64,000 nt of DNA from Plasmodium brasilianum (Eukaryota; Apicomplexa; Aconoidasida; Haemosporida; Plasmodiidae). This document shows, one piece after another, positions 47,801 to 56,300 of the stretch. The first letter of the stretch is position 1. Each line of letters opens with the position of its first letter. The stretch spans positions 1,161,001 to 1,225,000 of the forward strand of contig NC_090118.1 in assembly GCF_023973825.1 (NCBI RefSeq), given 5' to 3'. The notes under the pieces are model-generated. The model ran no database searches and had not been told where the DNA came from. It was given only the letters and a program-made list of their open reading frames with translations. The translations under genes and the position numbers were made by a program.

Positions 47801-49330
47801 GTTGTAGGTGATGAAAACAGCGGAATTAACAATAATAATCATAATAGATACAAAGAAGAGGAGAATGATGACCTACTAGTGTCTTCTTATATAAATGGAA
47901 GAACTAGAAAAAACGGCATTCTAAGTGATAAGTATGAAAGTTATTTGAAGTCCATTATGGTGCAGTATGAAAAGGAGGAAAAGCAAAAGCAGCAACAAGA
48001 ACAGCAACAGCAACAGCAACAGCAGGCGTTAAGAAGTGTTGACATTAAAGGAGTGGGTAATAGCGCCTTTCCAATGGACGATGATCTCATGAATGATGAT
48101 GCTGATCATGTGAATAGTAGTAGCAACGGAAAGAATAATTTCATGATGGACAAAGATGAAAATTTCGAGCCAGGAGAGAACAACAATAGTAGTAATAGTA
48201 ACAACAGTAATAACAGTAACAATAGCAGTAATAGTAACAATAGTAATAATAGTAGCACCGGTAATGATAATAAACTACAGGAGGGAGACAGCAATAATTC
48301 GTCGTCCAGATTTTTTCAGAATTATCTGAGCATATTCAGTAGGAAACAAAACTCTGTTATGAACGAAGAGGAGGACAATAACAATGATAACAATAATAAT
48401 GACAACAATGATAACAACAATAGTAATAGTAGTAACAACAGCAATAGTAATAATAAGGAGGGGGATGCTTCGAACTGTGTGAAATACCCCCACAGTACAG
48501 AAAAGGAAACGAATGACTACAACACCCGTAAGAAGAAGAAAGGGGACATGATATATGGCAATATGCATAATAATGACTATTTTTATTATGATGATAACTT
48601 TAACGATAATTTTAACGATTCGTATATGGAAAATTTCAAGGAGCATTACGATGATAACTACAACAACAACTATAATGAGAACTATAATGATAATTACAAC
48701 GACATGTACAATGATAATTATAATGACAATTACAATGATAACGAGTTTGGTAATAATAGTAATGGGGACAATTTAGAAAAGAAATTGTTGGATGAATTTG
48801 GATACTTAGGTCCATCAGGGCATTCAAACAAAAAGGCTAAAACAAAAGGTACAAATAATGCAAGCGGTGCAATTAATGTTAGTGGTGCAAATATCACGAA
48901 TGGTAATGTATCAGGAAATGAATCAAAAAATGTAGATAATAATAAAAATGGTGGTAAGAAAAAAAACAATAATGCAGGTGCAGCAGCAAGTGATATAGAC
49001 ATCAATTTAATTAAGCAGTCGTTACCAAAAGGAATTTATTATGATCATGCAAAAAAATTATACAGAGTGCAATATATAATAAATAATTCTATTAAAACTA
49101 AAGGTTTTAGTGTAAAGAAATTAGGTTTAGCACAAGCAAAAATTGAAGCCGAGTCTTTTAGAAATTTCTGTTTAGAAAACGGCTTGCTCAATTCACGTAA
49201 GAGAAGAATAAACTCACCTTATAACAAAAAGGATGAGAAGAATTTTAAAATGATAAAGGATAACGAAGAAATTTTGTCTAACTTGTTGTACCTTTACAAT
49301 TCGAACAACAACAAGCAACAGATGTCCTGA
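38831..49330 (+). CDS. ApiAP2 family DNA-binding protein with two AP2 domains
   Basis: Sequence-specific transcription factor of the apicomplexan AP2 family, 3499 residues in one exon. AP2 domain 1 is at about residues 2263-2325 (PTGVYFDSARKLWRCQW, then KTKGFSLIHY and the helix EEARKQCILYR). AP2 domain 2 is near the C-terminus, about 3396-3455 (PKGIYYDHAKKLYRVQY, KTKGFSVKKLG, AQAKIEAESFR). Both keep the Gly-Val/Ile-Tyr-Tyr/Phe start, the three-strand Trp/Arg pattern and the helix. Between Asn/Ser/Asp-rich tracts lie non-repetitive islands, about 450-515, 735-815, 1110-1290 and 1810-1900, probably folded. ATG 38831 follows an A-rich leader typical of Plasmodium. Length and two-domain layout fit, from memory, P. 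falciparum PF3D7_0420300. The target DNA and life stage cannot be read from the sequence. Confidence 0.95.
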   Translation: MTSCSLKCSMLPCVHIQNTKNEINIENSKDQNAIQFYKSGINNINTEGANNVSTNDNNNHVYAKSFDELNINIENCANVDKNMSTNMCINMNTNVNCNMNMNINVGINPNININTNVNGYYAHENTSANANENAYAITKSNTSRSLNRNISKKTNRNSKLSDFIYEDFKMSFEKDRKDILLNTFNYHFHNNFGDIRESGKKSEDEVSSYYYKRLSLNLMNCNYETEYKHYDDNNVTDEIPNVINSKKCNFNNPFFRNDSCDNIFLKKIKITTINNRRTKKSIKKYKIPFEPNFYSSRFFFSDKNINDDDTHVSDNCSKYSNPLSVNYNNISSNVSNNFRNNDAINNASDSNTNSTPTNNNNSNNNSNNNSNNNINNNNNSNNNSNNNINNIINNNNNNNNSNNNNSNNNNNNSNNNNNSNNNNSNNNNSNNSNSNNNNSNNNNSKVYKDLTQYSYILRFEGPPPHFLVLMYNKITKKTNVVKKVPVNKNISFNLAKFIAEKYVQILGKYLKKRERKMEKLRDDSNDIGLYNEINNISNNDSNNNDSNNNEGNNNDSNNNDSNNNEGNNNDSNNDDNHDNIDNKKNTEYNGSIHRGSNRENYCTLSTKNFDEDDNNNNHNNGSGRSSSYNNNDNDNSDNSLFSNKNCNKNGKFAYNDVIIDKNSGNNNDNINNNSNSSNNSNHDRSVGSNNESNNNSLACSVNKNGELFNNNEKCNKSDYVDHLLNVVMRNLSYENCNSETTCEENMYTYEYLNIDLDNVVFNTNAEKYIKFLSNIKIYFMHKLDDINYIPDNFKDSVENKLIILIKIKYGACVKSKIFIFENVENMQSEHDGIGDSFVRGHSENTGGHVQVNYNNSNSNSNNNGNSNVKDDIKGEKYNTSTDTPNNESLNSDMSMNLPLNTVNYKSNEKSNNFEDNISNDTPRSNKNETQNTYTSKDVVNNYKENNSCTNNYNNFLDMPKLENNDYNVSFYNAALKQGMKGENVYVEATGEYNFYKSEEGANNSSNNISNDNSNNSSNNSSRNNTSNSNSSSNSSSNRGCNRSSNRTSNRSSNRSSCSSRNNTNNDTSLIGKEGYSSVWKAEDNEKQCNLYNANADDGDNDTNAQRKKKMSLDYKRKIINFIRNSVYINSYIYDCFENTYMNKKFFKNDVIIVNEASPEDEMLDDIPDYIYELNKFVFIKFTKFENYIKKNHKIAERFIQYLLQSNIKCINNYMIGIRWVPDLFAYEYYVCKITEGKPKLKESKNNLKYNYSLALERNSKESCLKYLVDYENKIIDNVLCVLHEYYQASLFTEKCIYNLFKLVLLRVSLYIGVQNTKVITLDLDKAMYRMKKFSEPISLCEDNNYTSLNENNNEYTSRGENNMHENNNVVNCVDNNMIEEKNVNLWNPINMTVATDEYYANGGVGGGYTNVYNNVHGGIYSIYNNLNNNLQNKLHNLHNMRNMQNNGMEDSGDYGKNKNGNVRINYVDINDNEGNKSSDNNQEDNNKTKHASDSDVNNTVQTHANKYNNLFIKHEKYESEERYLQNKLRNKKKVSYNLDNTSLSLRNKQKKNKNFGNSKGVTMVAADGEGDDVPICLKYYSSSADNKIVGININNQKKEYYSNASDFSAASHFTTKHKYHLRSSNAQSAENYSSEECVSRINLRSRDKGRKRMLYKLMNKNGLIEPYWWFFYNLYENATIQDGYCGGGGSSSSTRSKGGYSLKMNGTGRNNGSASNKKGGNKVAKLFNNNNNNGNININMNNNIINSNDYNNSSNINNSINNNSNGNNNGNHCGGGSSNGKSYKVNEEKGNNSCLYNKLLEKKYKNNLMNHFSQKKNKIKIKYISMVHDIIYKKFILLNNTIFPRNMHESEILYTLFPHEPHTFMFLHTDDNFQYQNETFLKHVTFSEYIMPRFHLADNRRQNYHLRYYSRANDNSNITSNNNNCYNNYDYYQEGVFPIDDYYELESHINSIDKDFYVDHLIFGGAGISDIGNIGADVLLDRKNMLQESSNLKYSSIPNYEKVKKGFRRRKGGGGAYYVGEIGRYENGYSSEKYNILSLNNRDEGGMIRNITTFGYNQYSYFDNNYEVGVRNHNDYYFNLNVDGGGSGLVLGGNKFSDTSGTSTYQVFGFEKGRRGCGVGGDEIKHGNINIINSSTTTTTNNNNNSEFFDYILNAKDKFHNIGEKRSVSNTNFGRGSKYYENYGDEEEKKNTSDNDITLIKKRKNGNKRAKSNNLSNVKNYNNLYGSNSNNNTNNNNSGNNNNGSSGGGGKGDGNNNDDSLIPMGPLPTGVYFDSARKLWRCQWKENGKFKTKGFSLIHYNTLEEARKQCILYRCDVGNIPVKSEWLNPVYVNSSYFYNKKYASSANNNSSSNTNYNTSTPHKELKTSSLNLSRLKEKTNSTSATKGFIDESSKDSSDQNCDRSGKNNSNNNVGGGSINNNNSNGSGGGNSQGNRYSTRNNTASNIVKHENKSNEIDISILQEFVTKNKESQNIVESEINNMNSNSNPFLFDSQKMNSDIMKDIFDREGATLLLSEENDESHELKRIKQTTENRNIGTVDNNDNNNDGCSGDGNDGMYEKGNIGGGETGDYYLDGDMVICNLKNNEDKVDKPENVVKLESIRSNFNIEYEKSLNNNNNNSRDETGGGVAEVGGGVGLGGTVIRSCMYSYEKVSSNDNTCANNHVNVQGVEIDRQKLNHNNSCTHQDQHQYQLQQQRVLTHMLNYPDVKQELLSEAHMNGVKVEADINKGVAFEGDAIALGNENGKNFIEGSYNLVQNRESNETFPYIDNFSNLAHYNNNNNNNRENNSIKFDRINDLDLFTRNEMKGEVKSEMKGEKHRNSMQLVEDGNVTDMDGRKERRGSMYSEDVEDCNSNDRLLNGNVNKISSPSVYMHYANGSSRDNDFQANCNNNYNSSSSSNNNSSNSNSNSNDNNYNNSSNIGGEGVDHHVHDDYIVNNDQENTTSCNRTNDNSIYSKTHSSKDEDALTNNFPEIFYQDIQNFLNFAKEKVYVVGDENSGINNNNHNRYKEEENDDLLVSSYINGRTRKNGILSDKYESYLKSIMVQYEKEEKQKQQQEQQQQQQQQALRSVDIKGVGNSAFPMDDDLMNDDADHVNSSSNGKNNFMMDKDENFEPGENNNSSNSNNSNNSNNSSNSNNSNNSSTGNDNKLQEGDSNNSSSRFFQNYLSIFSRKQNSVMNEEEDNNNDNNNNDNNDNNNSNSSNNSNSNNKEGDASNCVKYPHSTEKETNDYNTRKKKKGDMIYGNMHNNDYFYYDDNFNDNFNDSYMENFKEHYDDNYNNNYNENYNDNYNDMYNDNYNDNYNDNEFGNNSNGDNLEKKLLDEFGYLGPSGHSNKKAKTKGTNNASGAINVSGANITNGNVSGNESKNVDNNKNGGKKKNNNAGAAASDIDINLIKQSLPKGIYYDHAKKLYRVQYIINNSIKTKGFSVKKLGLAQAKIEAESFRNFCLENGLLNSRKRRINSPYNKKDEKNFKMIKDNEEILSNLLYLYNSNNNKQQMS
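39903..40165 (+). repeat. AAT/AGT tract coding Asn/Ser
   Basis: About 260 bases of almost pure AAT codons interrupted by AGT (Ser) and ATT (Ile), roughly residues 358-445 of the ApiAP2 protein. Confidence 0.95.
40440..40560 (+). repeat. In-frame Asn-Asp-Ser / Asn-Glu-Gly repeat
   Basis: Tandem 15-bp units of the type agtaacaacaacgat, alternating with gagggtaacaac, encode NNDSN and NNEGN in the ApiAP2 protein. Confidence 0.85.
48590..48745 (+). repeat. In-frame Asp-Asn-Tyr-Asn repeat
   Basis: Tandem 12-bp units (gataactacaac and relatives) encode a run of about ten DNYN-like units, changing from Phe-based to Tyr-based copies, between the two AP2 domains and closer to the second. Confidence 0.85.
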
Positions 49331-49886
49331 CCCAGGGGAGAGGGGTTTGGGGAGAGGAATAAGGGGGTGCGTGATATTGTGCAAACAGAGTATTATTATT
49401 ATTATTATTATTTTATATGTACCTTACAGCGCAATATGTGGGGGTGGTGGGAGACGTGTTATATTATACGTGCCGCGTACTATATGCATAAGGCATAATG
49501 AAGAAAGAAGGAAGAGAAAGGGGGATGTGTACTGAAACAAAAGTTATGAATCTAGGAACCTGTTCAAAATTGTCCAGAATAGTCTTTTAAGCTAAAAAGA
49601 AAATGAAACTTTAGTATAATAGTGTGTAGTTAACTGTACTGAATTGTACTGTGTGATGATAAGAAAATAAAACCATGCTACACTTACCCCTTCATATCAG
49701 TTTGAACACACAACAAATATAAACGAAATTATTTTATTTATTTATTTATTTTTTTTAAAAGGGGAATTTTGAAAAACGAAATAACCCCATTATTTCATTA
49801 TTTGTCGATTTAAAAGTATATAAATATATTCTTCACATATTTTTATGTATTTTTTAGTACTCTCCTCGGTTCTATTTTTGAAGAAG

Positions 49887-49922
<36 letters not shown>

Positions 49923-49995
49923 CGGAATAAAAGAGGAAAAAACAAAGAAGCAAAATTACGAAAGAATAAGAGAAAAATGATTTATCCCTTAATCG

Positions 49996-50026
<31 letters not shown>

Positions 50027-51840
50027 GTATATATGCATATGTAAATATATGTACATGTGTAAAATATAATTTAACAGTTTCCATTATCCAATTATTATTG
50101 TTTAGGATTTACAACAGTGCCTCAGCTGGCAATTTTTTGAAGAGTTTTTTGCGTGCAACGTGTAAAATGTGAATATGGTATATGTATTATATATATATAT
50201 ATATATATATGTTTACGTGTATATATATGTACGTATTGTATTACATTACATGTACGTACATGTGTACGCATTACCAACATGTATCGTTTTAACCGCCTTT
50301 GCAGAGTTCACTTCTTTTAAAAATATATTTTCCTCATATATATATATGTATATATATGTGTGTTCATTTCACTATTTAATTCCATCATATTTTTGAAAGA
50401 GGTTGTTTGTAGAAATGATTTTAGTTTTTAATTTTGTGTATATATGAAAGTATGCATATATATATATATATATATATATTTATGTACGTACATATGTATA
50501 CACCATTAGTTTAGCGCTTTGTGTTTATATATACTGTTTTGGTTAACTCAGTAAATGGCGATCGTGACCCTTTTTTATGCAATTATTGGTTTATAGAATT
50601 GTCTTTTTTTTTTTTACCATCCATTTTTATTAATGCTTTAAAATTTTTCTTTTTCATTTTTTATTTTTTCTCCCATTTCATCTTTTTAATAAAATACTTT
50701 TTTGACAAATCTTATTTATTTTATTCATATATACAATATACTCCTTTTTAAAATTACTCTGACCTCATTTAATCTTTTTATGAATGCTAACTCTTATCTT
50801 TAATTAACTTCAACTTTAACTTTTAGTATGAAACAATGTTATAATCAAAATAATGAAATAAAAAAAGGTAAAAAAAAAAAAAAGGAAAAGTAAGGTAAGG
50901 AGGTGGAATAGAAAAATCAAAATGCAAATAAAAATTATGAACACTTCTTTAATCCCCTTTATATTAAAGATAATGATATATTAAGCGACTTGTGTAAGGA
51001 AAAATAAAACTCATAAATAAAAGTAGCAATGGAAAATAGATATACAGAATAAGACGTTCTCTAAAGGCTGAAAAGTAGGTAGTACGTTCAAATATATATA
51101 TATATGTGTGTGTACCTCGCTTATATTAAGAGATATATAAAGCATATTGCCTCAGAAGAAATTCGTGGTAGGTTATATATTATCTAATATTATATATATT
51201 TTTTAAAAACCATATAAATTTAAAAAATTTATTTGGTTGAAGGTGGTGGGAGGCAAATATTCTCTTGACGCATACGTCCAGGCAGTTATGCTTATATAAT
51301 AATGGGCGATGAGCAGATGAAAGGAAGGAAAAATTAAGCGAGCTAAAACTAAATAAAACAGTAGTGCAAAATAAATTGTTTTTATTTTTTTTTTTTAAAT
51401 TGGAATTTTTTCAGTTCCTCATTTTAATAGGATTAAATTTTTTTTTTTTTTTTATGTTAACGCTTTCAGTTTTATAATTAATATTTAGCTTTTAATTTGT
51501 CATATTTCTGATATATAACTTTGCATGTTTCCTGTTTCCTGTTTTCTTTTTCCTGTTTTCTATTTTCTAATTTTTTTTTTTTTCTCATATGTGAGCTAAA
51601 CTTTTCTGTGTGATTTTGCCAAGGAATTGCATATTTTTTTTAACAGGTAAGAAAAATGCCTTAAAGAGAATGTAAATACATGACAAATAAAGATATAGGA
51701 GTGCACATACTAATATACGTAATGCTTTATGTGTATGTTCCATATACATGTTTCATATGTATTACATGTGTTTATTTATAGGTTAGTGCGAACTTACGAT
51801 AGGGGGCGCATCAGTACCATGAAGAGCGAGCGGGTGGTAG
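49331..51840. other. Intergenic region between ApiAP2 and ribosome recycling factor
   Basis: 2.5 kb between two genes on the same strand. Apart from the G-quadruplex motif, it has (TA)n and poly-A/T tracts. A non-coding first exon or short leader exon of the recycling-factor gene could lie near its right end (tatag at 51780 and taacag at 51646 resemble splice acceptors), but I could not establish one. Confidence 0.5.
49335..49367 (+). promoter_or_regulatory. Putative G-quadruplex motif just after the ApiAP2 stop codon
   Basis: Four runs of at least four G: 49335-49338, 49342-49345, 49349-49352 and 49363-49367, with loops of 3, 3 and 10 bases. It starts five bases after the TGA at 49328-49330 on the transcript strand, so the 3' UTR RNA could fold it too. 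Such G runs stand out in AT-rich DNA. Any function is inference. Confidence 0.7.
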
Positions 51841-52635
51841 ATGATGAATGGGATATTACTTAAGTCAGTTCAAGTAGGAAAGGGACAAATGATGTATTTA
51901 AAAAAAGATGGTTTTTTTGTTTTATTGCAGAGGATAAATTTTGGGAGCAAAAAACAAAAGGAGAAAATAGATAAAGAGACAAAAAAAATTCGAAATTTAT
52001 TGAAAATTTCAAATATCAAAAATGAGGAAATAGAAGAACAGAAAAATTTATACGAAAAATTAAAAATAAGTGGAAGTGAAAAACAAAAAAAAAATATTAT
52101 TGACTACAAAACATATGATATAAAAATAGAACAAATTAGTAAAAGTTTCGAGAATAAATTAAAAAAAATATTTGACAGTACCTTAACTGTAGAATTTTTT
52201 AATAATATAACTGTTACTAAAGATAAAAAAGATTTGAAATTATCCGATGTAGCACAAGTAGTTATTAAATCATCTAAATTAATACAGTTCTTTCCTTATC
52301 TTACTAGTGATATACAAAAAATAATACATAGTTTAAAACTAAAAGTTAGTTCGTGGAATCCTATAACGTCTAATGATGGTCAGTATATCTTATTGCAAAT
52401 TTCAGCATTAACAGATGATATAAAATTAAAAAAAAAGAAAGAAGCCAAAGATTTATTAGAAAAAATTAAAAATGATATAAGAAGTGTACGCCATAAAATT
52501 CGTGATAACATAGAAAAATATTTAGAGGGAAACGAATGGAAAATTGTAGAGAGGAAAAAATTAGACAATTACATAAAGGAAAAAATTAAAGCTATCGAAT
52601 GGATATATGAAAAATACACTACAAATTATTCCTAA
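51841..52635 (+). CDS. Ribosome recycling factor, organellar
   Basis: RRF releases post-termination bacterial-type ribosomes together with EF-G, so in this parasite it serves the mitochondrion or apicoplast. The RRF region spans about residues 90-262: DIQKIIHSLKLKVSSWNPI, then the diagnostic NDGQYILLQISALTDD, KKKKEAKDLLEKIKNDIRSVRHKIRD and a C-terminal helix, which align with the family's pattern of NP..G..I.v.iP.LTeErR and vaiRniRrd. At 264 residues it exceeds bacterial RRF (about 185) by a basic N-terminal extension that could be a targeting leader. The ATG at 51841 follows an in-frame TAG. The strong acceptor-like ttttattgcag inside the frame (about 51920-51930) means the leader could instead come from an upstream exon. 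Which organelle is unresolved. Confidence 0.75.
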   Translation: MMNGILLKSVQVGKGQMMYLKKDGFFVLLQRINFGSKKQKEKIDKETKKIRNLLKISNIKNEEIEEQKNLYEKLKISGSEKQKKNIIDYKTYDIKIEQISKSFENKLKKIFDSTLTVEFFNNITVTKDKKDLKLSDVAQVVIKSSKLIQFFPYLTSDIQKIIHSLKLKVSSWNPITSNDGQYILLQISALTDDIKLKKKKEAKDLLEKIKNDIRSVRHKIRDNIEKYLEGNEWKIVERKKLDNYIKEKIKAIEWIYEKYTTNYS

Positions 52636-52969
52636 GAGGGTTGGGGATAAATTGGCCCCTTATGGCAAGCTTATACTAAGAATAGTGGTGCATACAAGTT
52701 TGTAATATGCATTATAGTATTATACACATTTGTACGAATGGATTTCTACATTACGATAATGCATGCAACTGGTGAGGTTGGGGGTCTCTTTGGTTCACTA
52801 GCAGAGATATGTAGAACTAAGTCTGTATGATGTTTAAAGTTTGATCATTTTTGCTATACACATATATATGTATATATATCGTTAAGCATTTTTATTTTAT
52901 TTTTTTTATCTTGCGCGTAGTCACATTGGAGTCTTTTACACCTATGACAATTTTCCACTAAAATATAAA

Positions 52970-53055
52970 ATAAAAATGAAAATAAAATAAAAATGAAAAT
53001 AAAATAAAAATGAAAATAAAAATAAAATTAAATTAAAAATAAAATAAAATAAAAA
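52970..53055. repeat. 18-bp A-rich minisatellite
   Basis: About four tandem copies of an 18-base unit near aaaaatgaaaataaaata, grading into simple A/T repeats, between the convergent recycling-factor and STYX-like genes. Confidence 0.85.
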
Positions 53056-53171
53056 CCTTCCTTTTAGCTTCGAAACATTTCCGTTTTCGTTTCATTTTTT
53101 GTCCTTAATATCTTGAATACTCGTGCACTCTCTGGATGTTCACAGAAAAAAGAAAAAATTTTAAGGAAAAT

Positions 53172-54800
53172 TTATAACTTGCAATATGTTAGCATATGTA
53201 ATAACTTGAAGCTGCAAACAGGAAAAGAAAACGAAATGACCCTCAATTTATTATACCCTGGGTAATACGTTAACTTGTTCCTTATAGTGAAGTAGTAGAT
53301 TTTATCGGCATCTTCTAAAAATGAGATAATATAAATACAGTAGCGTTGAGTAAAAATGGAGGGAAAAAAAAAAAAAAAAGAAAATTAAAGCACTAACACA
53401 TATGGGCTGCTAAAAGTGCAAAAAGTGCAAAAAGAGCAAAAAGAGCAAAAAGAGCAAAAAGAACAAAAAGAGCAAAAAGAACAAAAAGAGCAAAACAAGG
53501 AGAAAAAGGAAGAAAAGGAAGAAAAGGAAGAAAAGGAAGAAAAGGAAGAAAAGGAAAAAAACATTGTTACACTGCTTAACGTCGGAAATAGAAACAATTA
53601 AAGAAAACATTACCGATGGGTATCACAAAATTAGGGATCAATTTGTTAACGTACGAAATAGCATCTTCTATTTCAGAATTGTACGTTGTGACTATGTAAT
53701 ATATGATTAGTGACAATATATTCTTAAGAGAGAAGTAGCTATAAACATTATTATTTGCAAAAGGGGGGGTTTACAATATAAGTCTGAACAGTTCGATGCA
53801 AGACAAATGAACGTGCAAATTTTATGCGCGTATGTATAAATGTGTATAGATGTGCCGGTACTTCATAACATAAGTAACATATCCTCACATCATCGTGTTG
53901 AGAAGCAGACTTTGCAACAATGGCATAAATATATTTTTCAAAATACCTGTGTACAAACACTTTGTTTTTCTCATTTTCTAGGAGTATTTCATCTAGCAAG
54001 TACTTAAAATGGGAACAACTTGTAAACTTGAGTTCTTCATTAAAGTCGATAATGTAGTACTCGAACTTCTATATATATATATATAGGGTGTTAAGAACGT
54101 AAACATTCAATGTGGAATTGTGTATGTGTGTGGAGTTATCAGCGTAGACTAGCACGATTAGAGGTATACATTTCATGCATTTTGCATACTTTGTTTATTT
54201 CGTTTGTTTATATATCATTTATCTATTGGTTTATTTTTTTTTGCTTTTCTTTTTATTTTTGTTTTTCTTTTTTCTTTTTTTTCTTTTTTTTTTCCCCGCC
54301 TTATTAAGAACGTATAAAAACAAATGTAGTTTACGCATTGATTATTTTAAATTACATGCGGGTAGATTATTCTTGCTGTGTGTTCTTCTTTGGAGCACCG
54401 TATGATTATAATATCTGCGGTGAAATAAGGAGGACAAGTTTTTAAGGTTGCGTAGAGGTTACGCAGTTGGAAAAAGCATGATGTATTATATCTTGCTATT
54501 TTTATGCATTTCATTTTTATTCATTTTTTTATCTTCATTTTTATTCATTTTTTTTTTTTTTATTTTCCTTTTTATTCACTTTTGCCTTTTCGTACGCGTG
54601 ATGCAGGTTCTGCTAAGCAGTAAGACGTTCTTTGAATCTTCGTAATTTCCGACATACACTCTTTTTATAATTTCCTTTAGTTTTTTTTTTTTATACATCC
54701 CTATCATATCACATGAGTTATTCTCTGTGGGCATTAACTCCACTTGTAGGTCTATCAGACCGGTTGATTGGGGATCCCTCGTAATTACTTTATCATTCAT
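53172..54800 (-). CDS. STYX-like dual-specificity pseudophosphatase (5 exons)
   Basis: Exons reconstructed from GT-AG sites with consistent phases: 54800-54596, 54414-54356, 54068-53947, 53738-53614 and 53314-53172, about 217 residues. The spliced protein follows the STYX/dual-specificity fold: RVYVGNYEDSKN, LLLSRTCITHIIIIRCSKEE, KFEYYIIDFNEE, then KVFVHSYFSLKNILSLIIYY, a conserved-type helix and VNKLIPNF. The catalytic HCx5R loop is HS-YFSLK-N: Ser replaces Cys (about residue 129) and no Arg follows, so it cannot act as a cysteine phosphatase. STYX proteins, also dead, bind phosphoproteins or compete with phosphatases; that role here is inferred. Length is close to human STYX (223). The first donor (C|gtacga) is the weakest join, and the last exon may differ. 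Intron 4 holds a pyrimidine-rich repeat. Confidence 0.7.
53414..53561 (-). repeat. Intronic 9-bp pyrimidine-rich repeat
   Basis: About nine units of a 9-mer (aaaaagagc on the + strand) pass into about seven of a second 9-mer (gaaaaggaa), inside intron 4 of the STYX-like gene. On the transcribed strand this is a long C/T-rich array upstream of the acceptor at 53315. The Lys-Glu-Gln ORF on the + strand is only a translation of the repeat. Confidence 0.85.
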
Positions 54801-55324
54801 ATTTTGTGTTTCGTTTGTTTAGTTTTGTTTTCTTTTCTTTTCTTTTCTTATATATATATTTATTTTTTTTTTTTTTTTTTATTATTTTTGCACACTTTTT
54901 TTTTTATGTCACTATTATTTACGTTTATTCGTTAGCATCTACTTTTTGCAGCATATTTTTTTCGTTTATTTTTTCACGCTGATTTTTTTATAATTTTTGA
55001 ATAATAATAATAGCTGCTTTGAAATTTTACACTTTTTTTCCTTTGCCTGTGCAGAGAGATACTTGTGTTTTACCATTCCATCATAATAAAAAACGACGGA
55101 AGAGAAGGCGAAAAAATGATTATGCATAAATTTAGTGCGAAAGATCTGTTAAGATAATAGACACATTCGGAAAGGGAACATAATTTGGAAAATATGGAGT
55201 GCGGAAATGGAAATTAGAAGAAAGAATAAACAGCATAATGGCAAATTTGGAAAAAAAAAAAAAAAAATGAAGAAAATACAAATTGTAACTGCTAGAAGTG
55301 CAAAGAACAAAAATTATCATATTT

Positions 55325-55430
55325 TTATGGCAAAATTTGCCATTTTTTTACGCCACATTTTGCCATTTTTTTACGCCAAAATTTGCCATTTTTTTACGCC
55401 AAAAATTATCATTTTTTTTAACGGAATATA
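55325..55430. repeat. 23-bp minisatellite
   Basis: Three near-perfect copies of a 23-base unit built on tttgcca-T7-acgcc, with a diverged fourth copy. The embedded ORF is repeat translation. Confidence 0.85.
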
Positions 55431-56134
55431 TCCTTTTTTTCTGACAAAATTTATCCTTTTTTTCGAACATTCATAATTTTTTTCCGCCTTTTCCTCTGAA
55501 GCAATTCGCATTAAAAAGAAAAACTAATTTAGTAAAAGTTTCTTATGTTTGAAATATATAAGGGGGTGGAATAAAAAGAAAAAAGAAAAAAGGCGAGTAA
55601 ACAATAACAGCAATCCATTGTGCTCATTAGCAATAAACATGTACATGTATACATACATACATACATACACGGATGTATACGTACTAATAAAAGCATATGA
55701 ATATGTACGCGCGCATAGGCATAACAGTACACATGTGACAGGGTATACGCAAACGCCCAGAAGTTAAAAAAAAAAAAAATTAGAATATAACACGAGTTAT
55801 ATATGAAAAAAAGAATATGAGTAATGTACGAGTAAAACTAGGGAAAAAGCAATTATGCTAATCCTCATGCATTATAAAATTTTTTTTACAAGTTAATAAT
55901 TTTGTATATAAATAGAAGAAATTTTGAAGGCTTTCGAAAATTGGCAGAATAAAGTAATATTTTCTGATAGTGTTAATGCGCACATAAGCATATGCTCGCG
56001 TGTGTGTAAGCGGCAGGCGCTTAGAAGTTACATATAAATAATATACGTACTTATGTAATTATATAATTATGCAATTATGTGAGTATTTATGTACATATGT
56101 ATGTATGTGTTATATCGCTACGTGGGTAAAATTT

Positions 56135-56300
56135 AATATTATTATTTTAATTTTATTTTTTGTTAATTTCATTTTTTGTTAATTTCATTTTTTGTTAATT
56201 TCATTTTTTGTTAATTTCATTTTTTCTTAATCTTATTTTTTCTTAATCTTATTTTTTCTTAATTTTATTTTTTCTTAATTATATTTTTTCTTAATTTTTT
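56135..56300. repeat. 16-bp minisatellite just upstream of a gene
   Basis: About nine tandem copies of attttttgttaatttc, drifting from gttaatttc to cttaatctt and cttaatttt. It ends about 80 bases before the ATG at 56379, in a T-rich run that ends in ccaacgtag, like a splice acceptor. Confidence 0.85.

Noticed and set aside
53416..53601. 61-residue KEQ-repeat ORF on the + strand
   Set aside because: It lies in the intron of the STYX-like gene and only translates a 9-bp repeat.
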